Of a stretch of 64,000 nucleotides of DNA, positions 1 through 9,531 are shown one piece after another. A model generated the notes under the pieces. That model saw only the letters and a program-made list of their open reading frames with translations, was not told the DNA's origin and made no database searches. A program made the position numbers and the translations under genes. Location: the NCBI GenBank assembly GCA_905221235.1, contig CAJNCJ010000004.1:1-64000 (forward strand), read 5' to 3'. Each line of letters starts with the position of its first letter. Positions within the stretch are counted from its first letter, which is position 1. The stretch is from a bacterium (lineage in GTDB: Bacteria; Bacillota; Bacilli; Lactobacillales; Streptococcaceae).

Positions 1-5
1 TACCA

Positions 6-77
6 TAGTCCGTACGGGATTCGAACCCGTGTTACCGCCGTGAAAAGGCGGTGTCTTAACCCCTTGACCAACGGACC
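6..77 (-). tRNA. tRNA-Glu (TTC)
   Basis: Read on the minus strand this is a 72-nt cloverleaf. The 7-bp acceptor stem pairs GGTCCGT with ACGGACT, the anticodon arm is CCGCC-TTTTCAC-GGCGG with anticodon TTC, and the T-arm carries GGTTCGAATCC. CCA is not encoded. It decodes glutamate GAA/GAG codons. It lies just downstream of the rRNA methyltransferase gene on the same strand. Confidence 0.96.
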
Positions 78-138
78 TGAGTTGTTATTTTCAACTCTTA
101 CTATTATACCGGCTTTTTCTTTTTTGTCAACTACTTTT

Positions 139-1494
139 TTAAACTTTTTTAATTAATTTTACAACTGCTTCCGTTCGAGCTGTATGTGGGAACATATCGA
201 CCGACTGGATATAATGAAGATCATAGACTTCTACTAATCTCACCAAATCACGAGCTAAGGTCGAAACATTGCAAGAAATATAGACCATTTTTTCTGGTAC
301 ATAGGTAAGAATTGTATCTAATAACTTGTCATCCAGACCTGTACGTGGTGGATCTACGATCAGAGCATCTGCTCGGTAGCCTTCTTTATACCAGCGAGGA
401 ATAATCTCTTCCGCTGTTCCTGCTTCGTAATGTGTGTTGTCAAATCCCATTCTTTTAGCACTGCGCTTGGCATCTTCAATGGCTTCTGGAATAATATCCA
501 TACCTTTGAGTGTTTTAACTTTCTTTGCAAAGGCAAATCCAATCGTTCCAACTCCACAATAAGCATCTATCAAATGATCCTCTTTAGTAACATCCAGCGC
601 TTTTACCGCTTCCCTATAGAGGACTTCTGTTTGTTCAGGATTTAGCTGATAGAAAGCTCTAGGGGATAGTGAGAATTCATAATCGAGTACACCTTCTTGA
701 ATACTCTCTTCTCCCCAGATAATCTCTGTCTTTTCACCATAAATCTCACTGGTTTTAGCTGTATTTATATTCACAGCTACTGTCACAATTTCTGGAAAAT
801 CCTTAACTAAATCTTTTACCAATTGTGTTAAGTTAAGCTGACGATTTGTAACAATAATAATCTGAACCTGTCCAGTCTTTCTTGCTCGTCGAACCATAAT
901 AGTCCTAACACCTAAAACTTTTCTCTCATCCGTAATTGGAATCTGGTGATAAGTAAGCAATTCTGCTAGGCGATTAGCAATCACTTGGGTTTCCTTATCT
1001 TGTACTAGGCAGTCTTTCAACTCTACCAAATAATGAGAGTTTTGTGCATACAGACCTGCCTTGACCTGATTTTTAAATTTTCGAGTCTGAAATTGTAACT
1101 TAGCACGATAGTACTTGGGTTCCTGCATTCCAATAGTTGGACGAATTTCATAGTTTTCATATCCTGCAGGGGCGAATTTTTTCAGTGCTTGGTGAAGTAG
1201 GTCCGTCTTGAACTCCAGCTGCTTATCATAATGCAGGTGCATGATTTGGCATCCTCCGCACTCATTATAAATAGTACAAGCTGGCACAACTCGGAATTTT
1301 GACTTCTTATTAACCTTTAGTAATTTTGCTTCAACAAAGTTGCGTTTAATAGAAGTAATCTGACAATAGATATCTTCACCTTTGAGTGCTCCAGGTACAA
1401 AGACTAATGTTTTTTGGTAAAAGCCGATTCCCTCACCATTAATTCCCATGCGCTTGATTTTTAATGGTATTTTTTGTTTCACTTTCAGATTCAT
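139..1494 (-). CDS. rlmD: 23S rRNA (uracil-C5)-methyltransferase, RlmD/RumA family
   Basis: A 451-residue SAM-dependent RNA methyltransferase of the TrmA/RumA family, which makes 5-methyluridine in 23S rRNA. Residues about 1-65 look like a TRAM RNA-binding domain. Cysteines at about 73, 79 and 82 ([12 protein letters not shown]) plus a later one fit the family's iron-sulfur cluster. The C-terminal half has the methyltransferase fold with [10 protein letters not shown] (SAM binding), DPPRTGLDD, and [13 protein letters not shown] holding the catalytic cysteine. The start is the ATG at 1494, preceded by a TAGGGG ribosome site. It diverges from recX with only about 37 bp between the starts. Family assignment is firm; the exact uridine modified (1939 or 747) is not decided by sequence alone. 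Confidence 0.9.
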   Translation of the reverse strand: MNLKVKQKIPLKIKRMGINGEGIGFYQKTLVFVPGALKGEDIYCQITSIKRNFVEAKLLKVNKKSKFRVVPACTIYNECGGCQIMHLHYDKQLEFKTDLLHQALKKFAPAGYENYEIRPTIGMQEPKYYRAKLQFQTRKFKNQVKAGLYAQNSHYLVELKDCLVQDKETQVIANRLAELLTYHQIPITDERKVLGVRTIMVRRARKTGQVQIIIVTNRQLNLTQLVKDLVKDFPEIVTVAVNINTAKTSEIYGEKTEIIWGEESIQEGVLDYEFSLSPRAFYQLNPEQTEVLYREAVKALDVTKEDHLIDAYCGVGTIGFAFAKKVKTLKGMDIIPEAIEDAKRSAKRMGFDNTHYEAGTAEEIIPRWYKEGYRADALIVDPPRTGLDDKLLDTILTYVPEKMVYISCNVSTLARDLVRLVEVYDLHYIQSVDMFPHTARTEAVVKLIKKV

Positions 1495-1531
1495 ACCCCT
1501 ATCTTATCACATTTTGAGTTATAATAGAACT

Positions 1532-2308
1532 ATGAAAATCACAAAACTTGAAAAGAAAAAGAGACTCTATCTGATGGAGCTTGATAATGTTGACAAATGC
1601 TATATCACCGAAGATACAATTGTTCGCTTTATGTTATCAAGAGATAAGGTGATAAGCGAAGAGGAATTGAAGGAGATTCAGGACTTTGCCCAATTTTCTT
1701 ATGGTAAGAATCTAGCCCTCTACCACCTATCCTTTAAAGCTCGCACTGAAAAAGAAGTCAGTGAATATCTAAAAAAATATGATATTGATTCAAAAATAAT
1801 TTCTCAAGTCATTGCTAATCTTAAAGAAGATAAGTGGATTAATGATAGCAATTACGCTTATGCTATCATCAATGCCAATCAACTTTCAGGAGACAAGGGG
1901 CCTTATGTACTGACTCAGAAATTAGTACAAAAAGGAATTTCAAAATCTACTATAGAAGAGATCTTGAAAGAATTTGATTTTTCGGAAGTTGCTCAACGTG
2001 TAGCTAATAAACTCTTGAAAAAATATGAAGGAAAACTTCCAGCTCGTGCCTTGCAAGATAAGATTATCCAAAACTTGACCAACAAAGGATTCTCTTACTC
2101 TGATGCTAAAAGTGCCTTTGATGAGTTGGATAGTCAAGTTGACCAAGAAACGACTCAGGAACTCATCTTCAAGGAACTCGATAAGCAATATGCTAAGTAT
2201 GCCCGAAAGTATGAAGGATACGAACTTAAACAGCGTTTAACTCAAGTTTTAGCACGAAAGGGCTACGATTTTTCGGATATAGCAAGCGCTCTCAGAGAAT
2301 ATCTTTAA
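1532..2308 (+). CDS. recX: Regulatory protein RecX
   Basis: A 258-residue RecX family protein made of three-helix repeats, with a modulator's role on RecA filaments. The repeats are visible as [18 protein letters not shown], then [13 protein letters not shown], then [14 protein letters not shown], and a last one ending LRQVLARKG-like. An upstream in-frame ATG exists, but the start at 1532 is preferred because a TATAAT -10 box lies only about 7 bp before it, so the transcript is nearly leaderless. The gene diverges from rlmD, an arrangement seen in streptococci. Nothing is odd in length or motifs. Confidence 0.9.
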   Translation: MKITKLEKKKRLYLMELDNVDKCYITEDTIVRFMLSRDKVISEEELKEIQDFAQFSYGKNLALYHLSFKARTEKEVSEYLKKYDIDSKIISQVIANLKEDKWINDSNYAYAIINANQLSGDKGPYVLTQKLVQKGISKSTIEEILKEFDFSEVAQRVANKLLKKYEGKLPARALQDKIIQNLTNKGFSYSDAKSAFDELDSQVDQETTQELIFKELDKQYAKYARKYEGYELKQRLTQVLARKGYDFSDIASALREYL

Positions 2309-2347
2309 TATTTTCATGTAAAATTCACAGATTTTAGGCAATTTTAT

Positions 2348-2355
2348 GGTACAAT
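2348..2355 (+). promoter_or_regulatory. Extended -10 promoter for the DUF402 gene
   Basis: TGG-TACAAT forms an extended -10 element about 40 bp before the ATG at 2397. No good -35 box is seen at 17 bp, which fits an extended -10 promoter. Confidence 0.5.
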
Positions 2356-2396
2356 AGTAAACGATAAACTTATAAATTGTAGAAAGTTGGTTGGTT

Positions 2397-2930
2397 ATGA
2401 AGCTTCCAAAAGAAGGCGACTTTATTACAATTCAAAGTTATAAGCATGATGGGAGTCTCCACCGAACTTGGCGGGACACCATGGTACTAAAAACAACAGA
2501 AAACGCCATTATTGGTGTCAACGATCATACACTTGTTACCGAAAGTGATGGTCGTCGTTGGGTCACTCGAGAACCGGCTATTGTTTACTTTCACAAGAAA
2601 TATTGGTTTAATATCATTGCCATGATTCGTGATAATGGAATTTCCTACTATTGCAACATGGCTAGCCCCTACTATCTGGATGAAGAAGCACTGAAGTATA
2701 TTGATTACGATTTAGATGTTAAAATTTTTACAGATGGGGAAAAACGTCTCTTAGACGTTGAGGAATATGAGCGCCACAAACGCAAAATGAATTATTCTGA
2801 TGATTTGGACTATATTTTAAAAGAACATGTCAAAATTCTTGTTGATTGGATTAACAATGGACGTGGTCCTTTCTCAGAAGCCTATGTAAACATTTGGTAC
2901 AAGCGCTATGTAGAACTAAAGAATCGGTAA
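2397..2930 (+). CDS. DUF402 nucleoside tri-/diphosphate phosphatase (NtdP/YgaC-like)
   Basis: A 177-residue DUF402 protein. Characterised members hydrolyse nucleoside tri- and diphosphates with bound divalent metal in a barrel fold. Visible family features are the N-terminal [20 protein letters not shown], the [17 protein letters not shown] strand pair, [10 protein letters not shown], and the acidic [11 protein letters not shown] stretch that supplies metal ligands. The ATG at 2397 is preferred over an in-frame TTG two codons earlier. It is transcribed from its own promoter and closed by a clear terminator. Confidence 0.85.
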   Translation: MKLPKEGDFITIQSYKHDGSLHRTWRDTMVLKTTENAIIGVNDHTLVTESDGRRWVTREPAIVYFHKKYWFNIIAMIRDNGISYYCNMASPYYLDEEALKYIDYDLDVKIFTDGEKRLLDVEEYERHKRKMNYSDDLDYILKEHVKILVDWINNGRGPFSEAYVNIWYKRYVELKNR

Positions 2931-2938
2931 AGTTGTCA

Positions 2939-2970
2939 AACTGGGGTGAGAACCCTGGTTTTTTATTTTA
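2939..2970 (+). terminator. Rho-independent terminator after the DUF402 gene
   Basis: A 9-bp stem (AACTGGGGT with ACCCTGGTT, two G-T pairs) closes a GAGA tetraloop and is followed by TTTTTATTTT. It starts 9 bp after the stop codon. Confidence 0.85.
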
Positions 2971-3122
2971 ATACTCAATGAAAATCAAAGTGCAAACTAG
3001 GAAACTAGCCGTAGGTTGCTCAAAACACTGTTTTGAGGTTATAGATAACACTGACGAAGTCAGTCACATATATATACGGCAAGGCGACGTTGACGCGGTT
3101 TGAAGAGATTTTCGAAGAGTAT
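2970..3122. repeat. BOX element (boxA-boxB-boxC)
   Basis: The stretch runs from ATACTCAATGAAAATCAAAG, through GGTTGCTCAAAACACTGTTT and ACTGACGAAGTCAGT, to GAAGAGATTTTCGAAGAGTA. This matches the BOX interspersed repeat as I remember it from pneumococcus and relatives. It lies between convergent genes. Confidence 0.88.
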
Positions 3123-3145
3123 AAAAACCCAGCTTTGCAGCTGGG
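3122..3145 (-). terminator. Terminator downstream of queH
   Basis: On the minus strand CCCAGCT-GCAA-AGCTGGG (7-bp perfect stem) is followed by TTTTTAT. It lies beyond the RUP repeat that has been placed at the queH stop codon. Confidence 0.75.
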
Positions 3146-3154
3146 CTTATCCTT

Positions 3155-3263
3155 ATATAGTGAATTGAAATAAGATATGAACAAAGAACTTAGGAAAATC
3201 AAATTAATTTCTAGAAATGTTTTAGAATTCGTAGCGTACTATTTTAGATTCAATCTACTATAT
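3155..3263. repeat. RUP element (IS630-like MITE)
   Basis: A roughly 108-bp unit bounded by TATATAGTGAATTGAAAT and ATTTTAGATTCAATCTACTATATA-type ends, which are imperfect terminal inverted repeats. TA dinucleotides at both ends fit the TA target preference of RUP, which is thought to be mobilised by IS630-Spn1. Its right end overlaps the last codons of queH. Confidence 0.8.
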
Positions 3264-4025
3264 ATCTAATTTTGTAACTGTAAATTTGATATGGGAGTAG
3301 TCTTTTTCAACATCCTTATCCAGCAAGAAAGCTGTGGCGTCCTTCTTGACTTGAACCAGGTCAATATTCTGAGCCTGGGCTGCGTAGACGCAACCACAAT
3401 AACATTGACGATAGATATCATACTCTTCACACATCTCTACTGAACGTTTGTAGCCTTGATTTTTCTTGAAATCACTTGGAAGATAGTGGGTGGTATAAAT
3501 CTTTTGCACATCGATTCCGATGCTGTTGATGGTTTGAGAATTCTTATGAGGACTGATGGTTAAAGCCGAACCGAAGTAGTCAAAGCCTAAATCCATAGCC
3601 ACTTGCGCTGTTTTATCCAGACGGTAGTCAAAGCACACCTTGCAACGGTCACCACCTTCAGGCTCTTCCTCCAATCCTCGAACCAATTTACGGTATTCAT
3701 TGGGTTCATAAGGCGCTTCTAGGTACTGAACCGTATTTCCTGTCCGCTCATTGAAATCACTGACAAATTTCTTGGTAACATAGGCCCGCTTATGGTATTC
3801 TGCCTTGGGATGAATATTAGAATTGGCAAAATAGATGGTCACGTCTGCATACTTAGTCAAATATTCTAGAGTATAGGTACTGCAAGGGGCGCAGCAAACA
3901 TGCATGAGAATAGTTGGACGTTGCTCATTTTTCTCCCATACTTGTACCATCTTCTGCATGACACGGTCATAATTAATTTTCTGATTAGGGTTCATCTTGC
4001 TCAGAATTTCTTCTACATCGATCAT
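3258..4025 (-). CDS. queH: Epoxyqueuosine reductase QueH
   Basis: A 255-residue QueH-type enzyme (formerly DUF208) that reduces epoxyqueuosine to queuosine in tRNA. It is not related to the QueG type. The iron-sulfur and metal ligands are the paired cysteines of HVCCAPCSTYTLEYL near residue 43, RCKVCFDYRL in the middle, and QCYCGC near the C-terminus. FGSALTISPHKN is a further family signature. The stop codon lies in the end of a RUP repeat, so the last residues (LDI) are partly specified by the repeat. The ATG at 4025 has a GGAGAAAAAC ribosome site. Confidence 0.9.
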   Translation of the reverse strand: MIDVEEILSKMNPNQKINYDRVMQKMVQVWEKNEQRPTILMHVCCAPCSTYTLEYLTKYADVTIYFANSNIHPKAEYHKRAYVTKKFVSDFNERTGNTVQYLEAPYEPNEYRKLVRGLEEEPEGGDRCKVCFDYRLDKTAQVAMDLGFDYFGSALTISPHKNSQTINSIGIDVQKIYTTHYLPSDFKKNQGYKRSVEMCEEYDIYRQCYCGCVYAAQAQNIDLVQVKKDATAFLLDKDVEKDYSHIKFTVTKLDI

Positions 4026-4100
4026 GTTTTTCTCCTTTTTCTAGTCTTATTTTATCATATAAATTAGGAGAGCTCAAATCTATTTAGAAGTGAATATCAT

Positions 4101-4132
4101 AAAAAAGGAGGAATAGTCATTCCCTCCTTTTG
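4101..4132 (-). terminator. Terminator of the groES-groEL operon
   Basis: AAAGGAGGGAAT-GACT-ATTCCTCCTTT forms an 11-bp stem with one bulged G and is followed by TTT on the minus strand. The plus side is also T-rich, so it could work in both directions. Confidence 0.8.
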
Positions 4133-4163
4133 TGTTTTTTATAAGTTGTTTTCTATAGAAAGC

Positions 4164-5801
<1,638 letters not shown>

Positions 5802-6086
5802 CTATTCTTCAATGATAGCCAAGATGTTCGCTTCGCCAACGATGATGTACTTTTCATTGCCGTCTTTGACATCAAGACCTGCGTGGGATTCAACTAAGAC
5901 ACGATCTCCAGGCTTAACACTTGGAGCTACCAAGTCACCGTTCAAGGTACGAACACCTTGTCCAGTAGCTACAACTTGGGCTGTTTTTGTTTTTTCTTGG
6001 GCTGAACCTGCGAGGACAAAACCTCCAACAGTTTGTTCTTTTTCTTCTACTTTTAAGACCACACGGTCCCCTAATGGTTTCAACAT
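5802..6086 (-). CDS. groS: 10 kDa co-chaperonin GroES
   Basis: A 94-residue co-chaperonin that caps the GroEL ring. Family marks are the N-terminal [17 protein letters not shown], the mobile-loop region [14 protein letters not shown], and the [21 protein letters not shown]-terminus. It has a TGGAGGAAAAC ribosome site and is first in the operon directly behind the CIRCE operator. Confidence 0.97.
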   Translation of the reverse strand: MLKPLGDRVVLKVEEKEQTVGGFVLAGSAQEKTKTAQVVATGQGVRTLNGDLVAPSVKPGDRVLVESHAGLDVKDGNEKYIIVGEANILAIIEE

Positions 6087-6116
6087 CTGTTTTCCTCCAT
6101 GATGAAATACATATTA

Positions 6117-6143
6117 TTAGCACTCTTTATACATGAGTGCTAA
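6117..6143 (-). promoter_or_regulatory. CIRCE operator (HrcA-binding site)
   Basis: A perfect inverted repeat, TTAGCACTC, 9 bp, GAGTGCTAA, lies between the groES promoter and start codon. HrcA is known to repress groE from this site in Gram-positive bacteria. Confidence 0.97.
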
Positions 6144-6154
6144 TTCATAGTTCT

Positions 6155-6182
6155 ATTGTATCACTTGGTCAGAAATAGTCAA
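6155..6182 (-). promoter_or_regulatory. groES promoter
   Basis: Minus-strand TTGACT (6182-6177), a 16-bp spacer and TACAAT (6160-6155). The CIRCE operator begins 11 bp downstream of the -10 box. Confidence 0.8.
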
Positions 6183-6207
6183 GAAAAAAGTCTGACTTTC
6201 TCAAGAT

Positions 6208-6231
6208 AAAAAGCCTGAGACCAACTCAGAC
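6208..6231 (-). terminator. Terminator of ssbB
   Basis: GTCTGAG-TTGGT-CTCAGGC (7-bp stem) followed by TTTTT, 10 bp after the ssbB stop codon. It separates ssbB from the groE promoter. Confidence 0.85.
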
Positions 6232-6241
6232 TTTTCAATGT

Positions 6242-6624
6242 TTAAAATGGCAATTCTTCCTCTTCCAAAACCAAATCTGCCAAATCCTGCCCTGCGTTAT
6301 TTTCACGCATGGCACGTTGGGCACGACTTTCCAAGAGTTGGAATCCTGTGACAAGTACTTCGGTCACGTAGTTCATCTGACCATTTTTCTCAAAGCGACG
6401 GGTACGCAATTCCCCATCAACGGAAATGAGACTACCTTTGGTTGCGTAGCTTGCCAAGGTTTCTGCTAGTCTGCCCCATAGGACCATATTGACAAAATCA
6501 GCTTCGCGTTCACCGTTTTGGTCTTTGTAACGACGGTTCACAGCGATAGTTGCGCGCGCTACTGACTTGTCATTGTTGGTTTTGTGCAATTCTGGTGTAG
6601 ACGTCAAGCGTCCGATTAAGATAA
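6242..6624 (-). pseudogene. ssbB: ssbB, 3' portion severed by the prophage
   Basis: This is the body of the competence-induced single-stranded DNA-binding protein, which protects incoming DNA during transformation. Codons for LILIGRLTSTPELHKTNND and the rest of the OB fold are present and end with the conserved acidic tip LEEEELPF. The first five codons are missing. Reading upstream, the frame enters phage DNA and meets a TAA directly before the core sequence. The first eight codons lie 41 kb away at 47624-47647, and joining them at the 11-bp core restores a 131-residue protein. A TTG at 6607 could in theory start a 121-residue fragment, but it has no ribosome site and a terminator lies just upstream. 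I infer that the gene is inactive in the lysogen. Confidence 0.93.
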
Positions 6625-6640
6625 GTTAGACTTAAATACA
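6614..6640. other. Left attachment site with phage half-site
   Basis: The core GATTAAGATAA spans 6614-6624. The adjacent phage arm at 6625-6640 reads TGTATTTAAGTCTAAC on the minus strand. This matches, with two or three mismatches, TGTATTTTAGTCAAAG at the other prophage end, read on the opposite strand, giving a symmetric attP. Confidence 0.88.
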
Positions 6641-6656
6641 TATTTTGCAAAATAGA

Positions 6657-6679
6657 AAACCGTGATGATTGTCACGGTT
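6657..6679 (-). terminator. Terminator at the left prophage end
   Basis: AACCGTGA-CAATCA-TCACGGTT forms an 8-bp perfect stem followed by TTCTATTTTG. The stop codon of the AP2-domain gene lies inside the stem. It should block phage read-through into the ssbB remnant. Confidence 0.78.
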
Positions 6680-7277
6680 CCTGCTTATACCCAAATTCGA
6701 TTTCGGCTTCCCTGCGGATTTTAGCAGCTTCTTCCAAAGAGACATAGCTTCCTAAATATTTCGGTTTCTTGTCTACATTGATGAATACCTGATATCTCTT
6801 CTTTCGCTTATTGAAATAAACACCTCGAACACCAGTCGTACTTTTAGCGGTTGGTTTCGTAGATTTTCGACTCTCGGAATCTCGAATAGAATCCATATAA
6901 TCCTTAGATGCGCCACGTCTACATCCACAAGAGGTCTGATGACCGATAAGATTATTATTGAGAATCACGCTCTGACCACAATGCTTACAGATACAATTCC
7001 ACCATATACGCTGATTCTTAGAGTATGCTCTATCAATAATTTTGAAGTTATCCGTTTCAGTTCCCGATAGGTCTTTGAATCTCTCGCGCTTCTTACCATC
7101 ATTGAGGCATCCGCAAGATTTGGTTAGGCCGTTTTTTAATCTATATCCGAGGGCATGATATAGATGGCCACAATCACATTGACAGAGCCATTTGATTTCT
7201 CCTTTGGACGACCTCGTCCCGTCATCTTCTATGACAACGAGACGATTGAATCTCTGCCCGATTATATTCTCCCTCAT
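6672..7277 (-). CDS. Zinc-ribbon / AP2-domain DNA-binding protein
   Basis: A 201-residue protein. Two similar cysteine units fill the first 140 residues: WLCQCDCGHLYHAL followed by SCGCL, then WNCICKHCGQSVIL followed by SCGCR, each like a zinc ribbon. The C-terminal 55 residues (TTGVRGVYFNKRKKRYQVFI, then LGSYVSLEEAAK) are an AP2/ERF-type DNA-binding domain. In phages such domains usually sit on HNH homing endonucleases, but I see no HNH or other nuclease motif here. It is the last gene before the attachment site, overlaps its upstream neighbour by 4 bp and belongs to a cassette with its own promoter. The function is unknown; DNA binding is an inference from the AP2 domain. Confidence 0.75.
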   Translation of the reverse strand: MRENIIGQRFNRLVVIEDDGTRSSKGEIKWLCQCDCGHLYHALGYRLKNGLTKSCGCLNDGKKRERFKDLSGTETDNFKIIDRAYSKNQRIWWNCICKHCGQSVILNNNLIGHQTSCGCRRGASKDYMDSIRDSESRKSTKPTAKSTTGVRGVYFNKRKKRYQVFINVDKKPKYLGSYVSLEEAAKIRREAEIEFGYKQEP

Positions 7278-7825
7278 CGGATATTCTCCAAGTTCTTCTC
7301 AATCCATTCAAGTCGATTTTGACGACCAGCTGGAATTAGTCTTGGATCACGAGAATAGTTCTTGAATCGCATTTGAAGCATGTATGAACCTTCCCCTAGA
7401 CTGCTACTTTCTAAGGCTACCTCAAGATAAGCATTAGCTATTAAATTCCCATCAGCTGTGTACATTCTACCAGTTCCTCCGATGATATCTTCGCAGTTAT
7501 TCTCAATCCATTTAATAAGTTGTTGTTTCTTAAATTGGTCGTAGTAAGCAGGGAAGGTCATGTTCATTTTTAGTGAATTGTTGAAATAATAGTGAGTTTG
7601 AGCCTTGCCAATCATAGCCAATTCAAAGTCTTCAAATAAGCGATCAAGCATAGCATTCACTCTTGCAGCGCCCATCTTCTCGATAGAGGTCTCGCCACTC
7701 TTGAATCTCTGCCAGTTAGCATCAGTGAACTTGATACCTGGTAGTTTATAGAAATCATTCTCATATCTGAAGTATCGTCCTACATATTCCAAAATTAGGT
7801 CTTTGATGTCGTTATTAATTTTCAT
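7274..7825 (-). CDS. Cargo protein of unknown function (183 aa)
   Basis: I do not recognise the family. The protein is 183 residues, soluble, and has related tryptophan segments in the second half (LIKWIENNCEDIIGG, and LEWIEKNLENIR at the C-terminus), which may be a short internal repeat. The N-terminal part (NDIKDLILEYVGRYFRYEND) looks helical. It has a GGAGAAACTG ribosome site and overlaps the AP2-domain gene by 4 bp (ATGA-type), so the two are translationally coupled. It lies in the post-lysis cassette, where phages often carry genes for lysogenic conversion, so a role in the lysogen is possible but not shown. Confidence 0.6.
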   Translation of the reverse strand: MKINNDIKDLILEYVGRYFRYENDFYKLPGIKFTDANWQRFKSGETSIEKMGAARVNAMLDRLFEDFELAMIGKAQTHYYFNNSLKMNMTFPAYYDQFKKQQLIKWIENNCEDIIGGTGRMYTADGNLIANAYLEVALESSSLGEGSYMLQMRFKNYSRDPRLIPAGRQNRLEWIEKNLENIR

Positions 7826-7849
7826 TTCAGTTTCTCCTTTGATTTTAAA

Positions 7850-8194
7850 TTATGCAAGTACGCTCTTTGGATACCATTTAGCAGATGTTCCATAAGGTGT
7901 CACAATTTCAAGTTTAACTGCTTTCTCAGTTTCTTCAAGCAATTCATTGATGCTAATTGCACTAACAGACATGAAGGCCAAATCCTTCTTGTTACGTCCG
8001 TAGAATTCTTTCTCAACGAACCATTTCTTAACTCCTTGGAACTTCACATTTGAAGAGTGGAAGAAATAGAAATCATCAGCCATATTTTGACGTTTAACTG
8101 TCTTCCAAGCCAATTTCAAAGCTTCTGAGAATGTTACATCGTTCTTTTCGTTTTTGAAGATTTTCCACGCTAATGTCATAACTTGTGATTTCAT
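7850..8194 (-). CDS. Cargo protein of unknown function (114 aa)
   Basis: A 114-residue basic protein, first gene of the cassette transcribed from the promoter at 8227-8255. It starts MKSQVMTLAWKIFKNEKNDV, followed by TFSEALKLAWKTVK. This AWK-x(n)-TFSEALKxAWK pattern recurs in small proteins of mobile elements as I remember them, but no function is known to me. No membrane segment or signal peptide is seen. The ribosome site is AAAGGAGAAAT. Being first behind a consensus-like promoter, it is likely expressed in the lysogen. Confidence 0.6.
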   Translation of the reverse strand: MKSQVMTLAWKIFKNEKNDVTFSEALKLAWKTVKRQNMADDFYFFHSSNVKFQGVKKWFVEKEFYGRNKKDLAFMSVSAISINELLEETEKAVKLEIVTPYGTSAKWYPKSVLA

Positions 8195-8226
8195 TTCGAT
8201 TTCTCCTTTATTTATCTTACAAGTAT

Positions 8227-8255
8227 ATTATATATCATATAAGATAGTTTGTTAA
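8227..8255 (-). promoter_or_regulatory. Promoter of the cargo cassette
   Basis: Minus-strand TTAACA (8255-8250), a 17-bp spacer and a perfect TATAAT (8232-8227), lying after the lysis-gene terminator and 30-odd bp before the first cargo start codon. Confidence 0.8.
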
Positions 8256-8311
8256 CGAAAAACGCAAAGAAATTTAAACTTTTTTCATTCTGAAACTACT
8301 TTCAGACAAAC

Positions 8312-8340
8312 AAAAAAACCGCAAGCCTGAGCCTGCGGTA
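8312..8340 (-). terminator. Terminator after the endolysin gene
   Basis: ACCGCAGGC-TCAG-GCTTGCGGT (9-bp stem with one G-T pair) followed by seven Ts. It closes the late operon. Confidence 0.92.
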
Positions 8341-8385
8341 GAAAGAACAGTTTAGAAAGTTTTCCTTTCATTTTATTTTTTAAAA

Positions 8386-9252
8386 TTATTTAGTGGTAAT
8401 GAGCCCTTCTGGCTCTACTGTGAACTCTGGATTGTCTGCCATTGTTCCGTCTGGTTTGAGGTAGTACCATCCTGTTCCGTCTGCGGACTGGATAAAGGCA
8501 TTTGATACCATGTTACCGTTTTTGCTATCAAGGTAGTACCAGGTAAGTTTGTGTTTAATCCAACCAGTGACCATCTTGCCGTCTTCATCGAAGTAATACC
8601 AAGCGTTGTTGATATGAGCCCAGCCTGTGGCCATAGATCCTGAATCCGTGAACCAGTACCAGGCGTCCTTATAATTCAACCATGTACTGCGTTTCATGAA
8701 GCCTTTGTCATCGAAATAGTACCAAACATCGTTGATTTTCTCCCATTTATCTGTTGGGTATGAGCCATCTTCACGAACCCACCACCAGCCGTACTGGTTT
8801 TGTTGCCAGCCAGTTTCAACCTCTTCAGGCGGTACGATATACCCAACGATTTCACTTACTGAACGCTCATTGTAGCGACAAGGGCCACCAACTTCCAAGT
8901 AGTCCCAGTTGCCATCGATGTTCTGCTCAATCGTCTTGATAGTATTTCCGTCTGAGTCCTCGTAGACAAGCCCTGTATGGCCGTAATTGACACCATCGCC
9001 AGCTACATAGGATTTCACGAAGAACCAACCAGCCTTTGGATAATCAGCGTCATACACGACTTTCAGGCCTTGAGAACGTGCTGACTCAAGAAGATCATAA
9101 GCATTGCCCCAAAGAGTCACACCGTACCAATGACGTAGCCCGTAACAAGGCACGTCGGCACACTGGAAGCCATAAGCTCCGTCGTTATCCACTCCATCAC
9201 CAGCGTTAGCTTTATCGATGAAGAATTGAATCATTTCCTGTTTTTTAGACAT
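8386..9252 (-). CDS. Endolysin: CHAP-type hydrolase with choline-binding repeats
   Basis: A 288-residue lysin that cuts host peptidoglycan at the end of the lytic cycle. The N-terminal 140 residues fit a CHAP/NlpC-like cysteine hydrolase, with [17 protein letters not shown] supplying the catalytic cysteine (about residue 31) and [12 protein letters not shown] the histidine. The rest consists of tandem choline-binding repeats of the W-YYFD-GxM type, such as [13 protein letters not shown] and [16 protein letters not shown], ending in [14 protein letters not shown], which resembles the tail of phage Dp-1 Pal and LytA-type lysins. Choline anchoring to teichoic acid fits a mitis-group host. It follows the holin by 2 bp. 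Whether it is an amidase or an endopeptidase cannot be read from sequence. Confidence 0.93.
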   Translation of the reverse strand: MSKKQEMIQFFIDKANAGDGVDNDGAYGFQCADVPCYGLRHWYGVTLWGNAYDLLESARSQGLKVVYDADYPKAGWFFVKSYVAGDGVNYGHTGLVYEDSDGNTIKTIEQNIDGNWDYLEVGGPCRYNERSVSEIVGYIVPPEEVETGWQQNQYGWWWVREDGSYPTDKWEKINDVWYYFDDKGFMKRSTWLNYKDAWYWFTDSGSMATGWAHINNAWYYFDEDGKMVTGWIKHKLTWYYLDSKNGNMVSNAFIQSADGTGWYYLKPDGTMADNPEFTVEPEGLITTK

Positions 9253-9254
9253 GT

Positions 9255-9512
9255 CTACTCCTCACTTGGTTTCTTATATTCAAGCGCTCGTGTGCTGTCT
9301 GTGATTCCGCTTGTTGTCGGGTCGTTGACCAAACCGATAGCAGTCAAGAACACGAATACCGCATTAACAAGCAAAATCAGCTTGTTGCCGATATCACCCA
9401 AATCCAGATGATATCCGAAGACTGCTGCACCAGCTTGCAAGACAAGCAAAAAGGCTGGGATTGCAGTCAGCCAAAAGAATTTATTTTCTAGTCGTAGTTT
9501 CCAGTTAATCAT
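9255..9512 (-). CDS. Holin, phi-LC3 type
   Basis: An 85-residue holin that permeabilises the membrane and releases the endolysin. [20 protein letters not shown] begins the protein; one hydrophobic segment spans about residues 15-32 and a second about 45-62 ([20 protein letters not shown]). The acidic/basic tail [20 protein letters not shown] is the family signature. The start at 9512 is chosen because GGAGAA precedes it; an upstream in-frame extension lacks a ribosome site. It lies immediately before the endolysin. Confidence 0.93.
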   Translation of the reverse strand: MINWKLRLENKFFWLTAIPAFLLVLQAGAAVFGYHLDLGDIGNKLILLVNAVFVFLTAIGLVNDPTTSGITDSTRALEYKKPSEE

Positions 9513-9531
9513 TATTTTAATTCTCCTTTTT

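Noticed and set aside
6242..6607. TTG-started 121-residue SsbB as a working gene
   Set aside because: The TTG lacks a ribosome site, the first beta strand is lost, and a terminator separates it from phage transcription.
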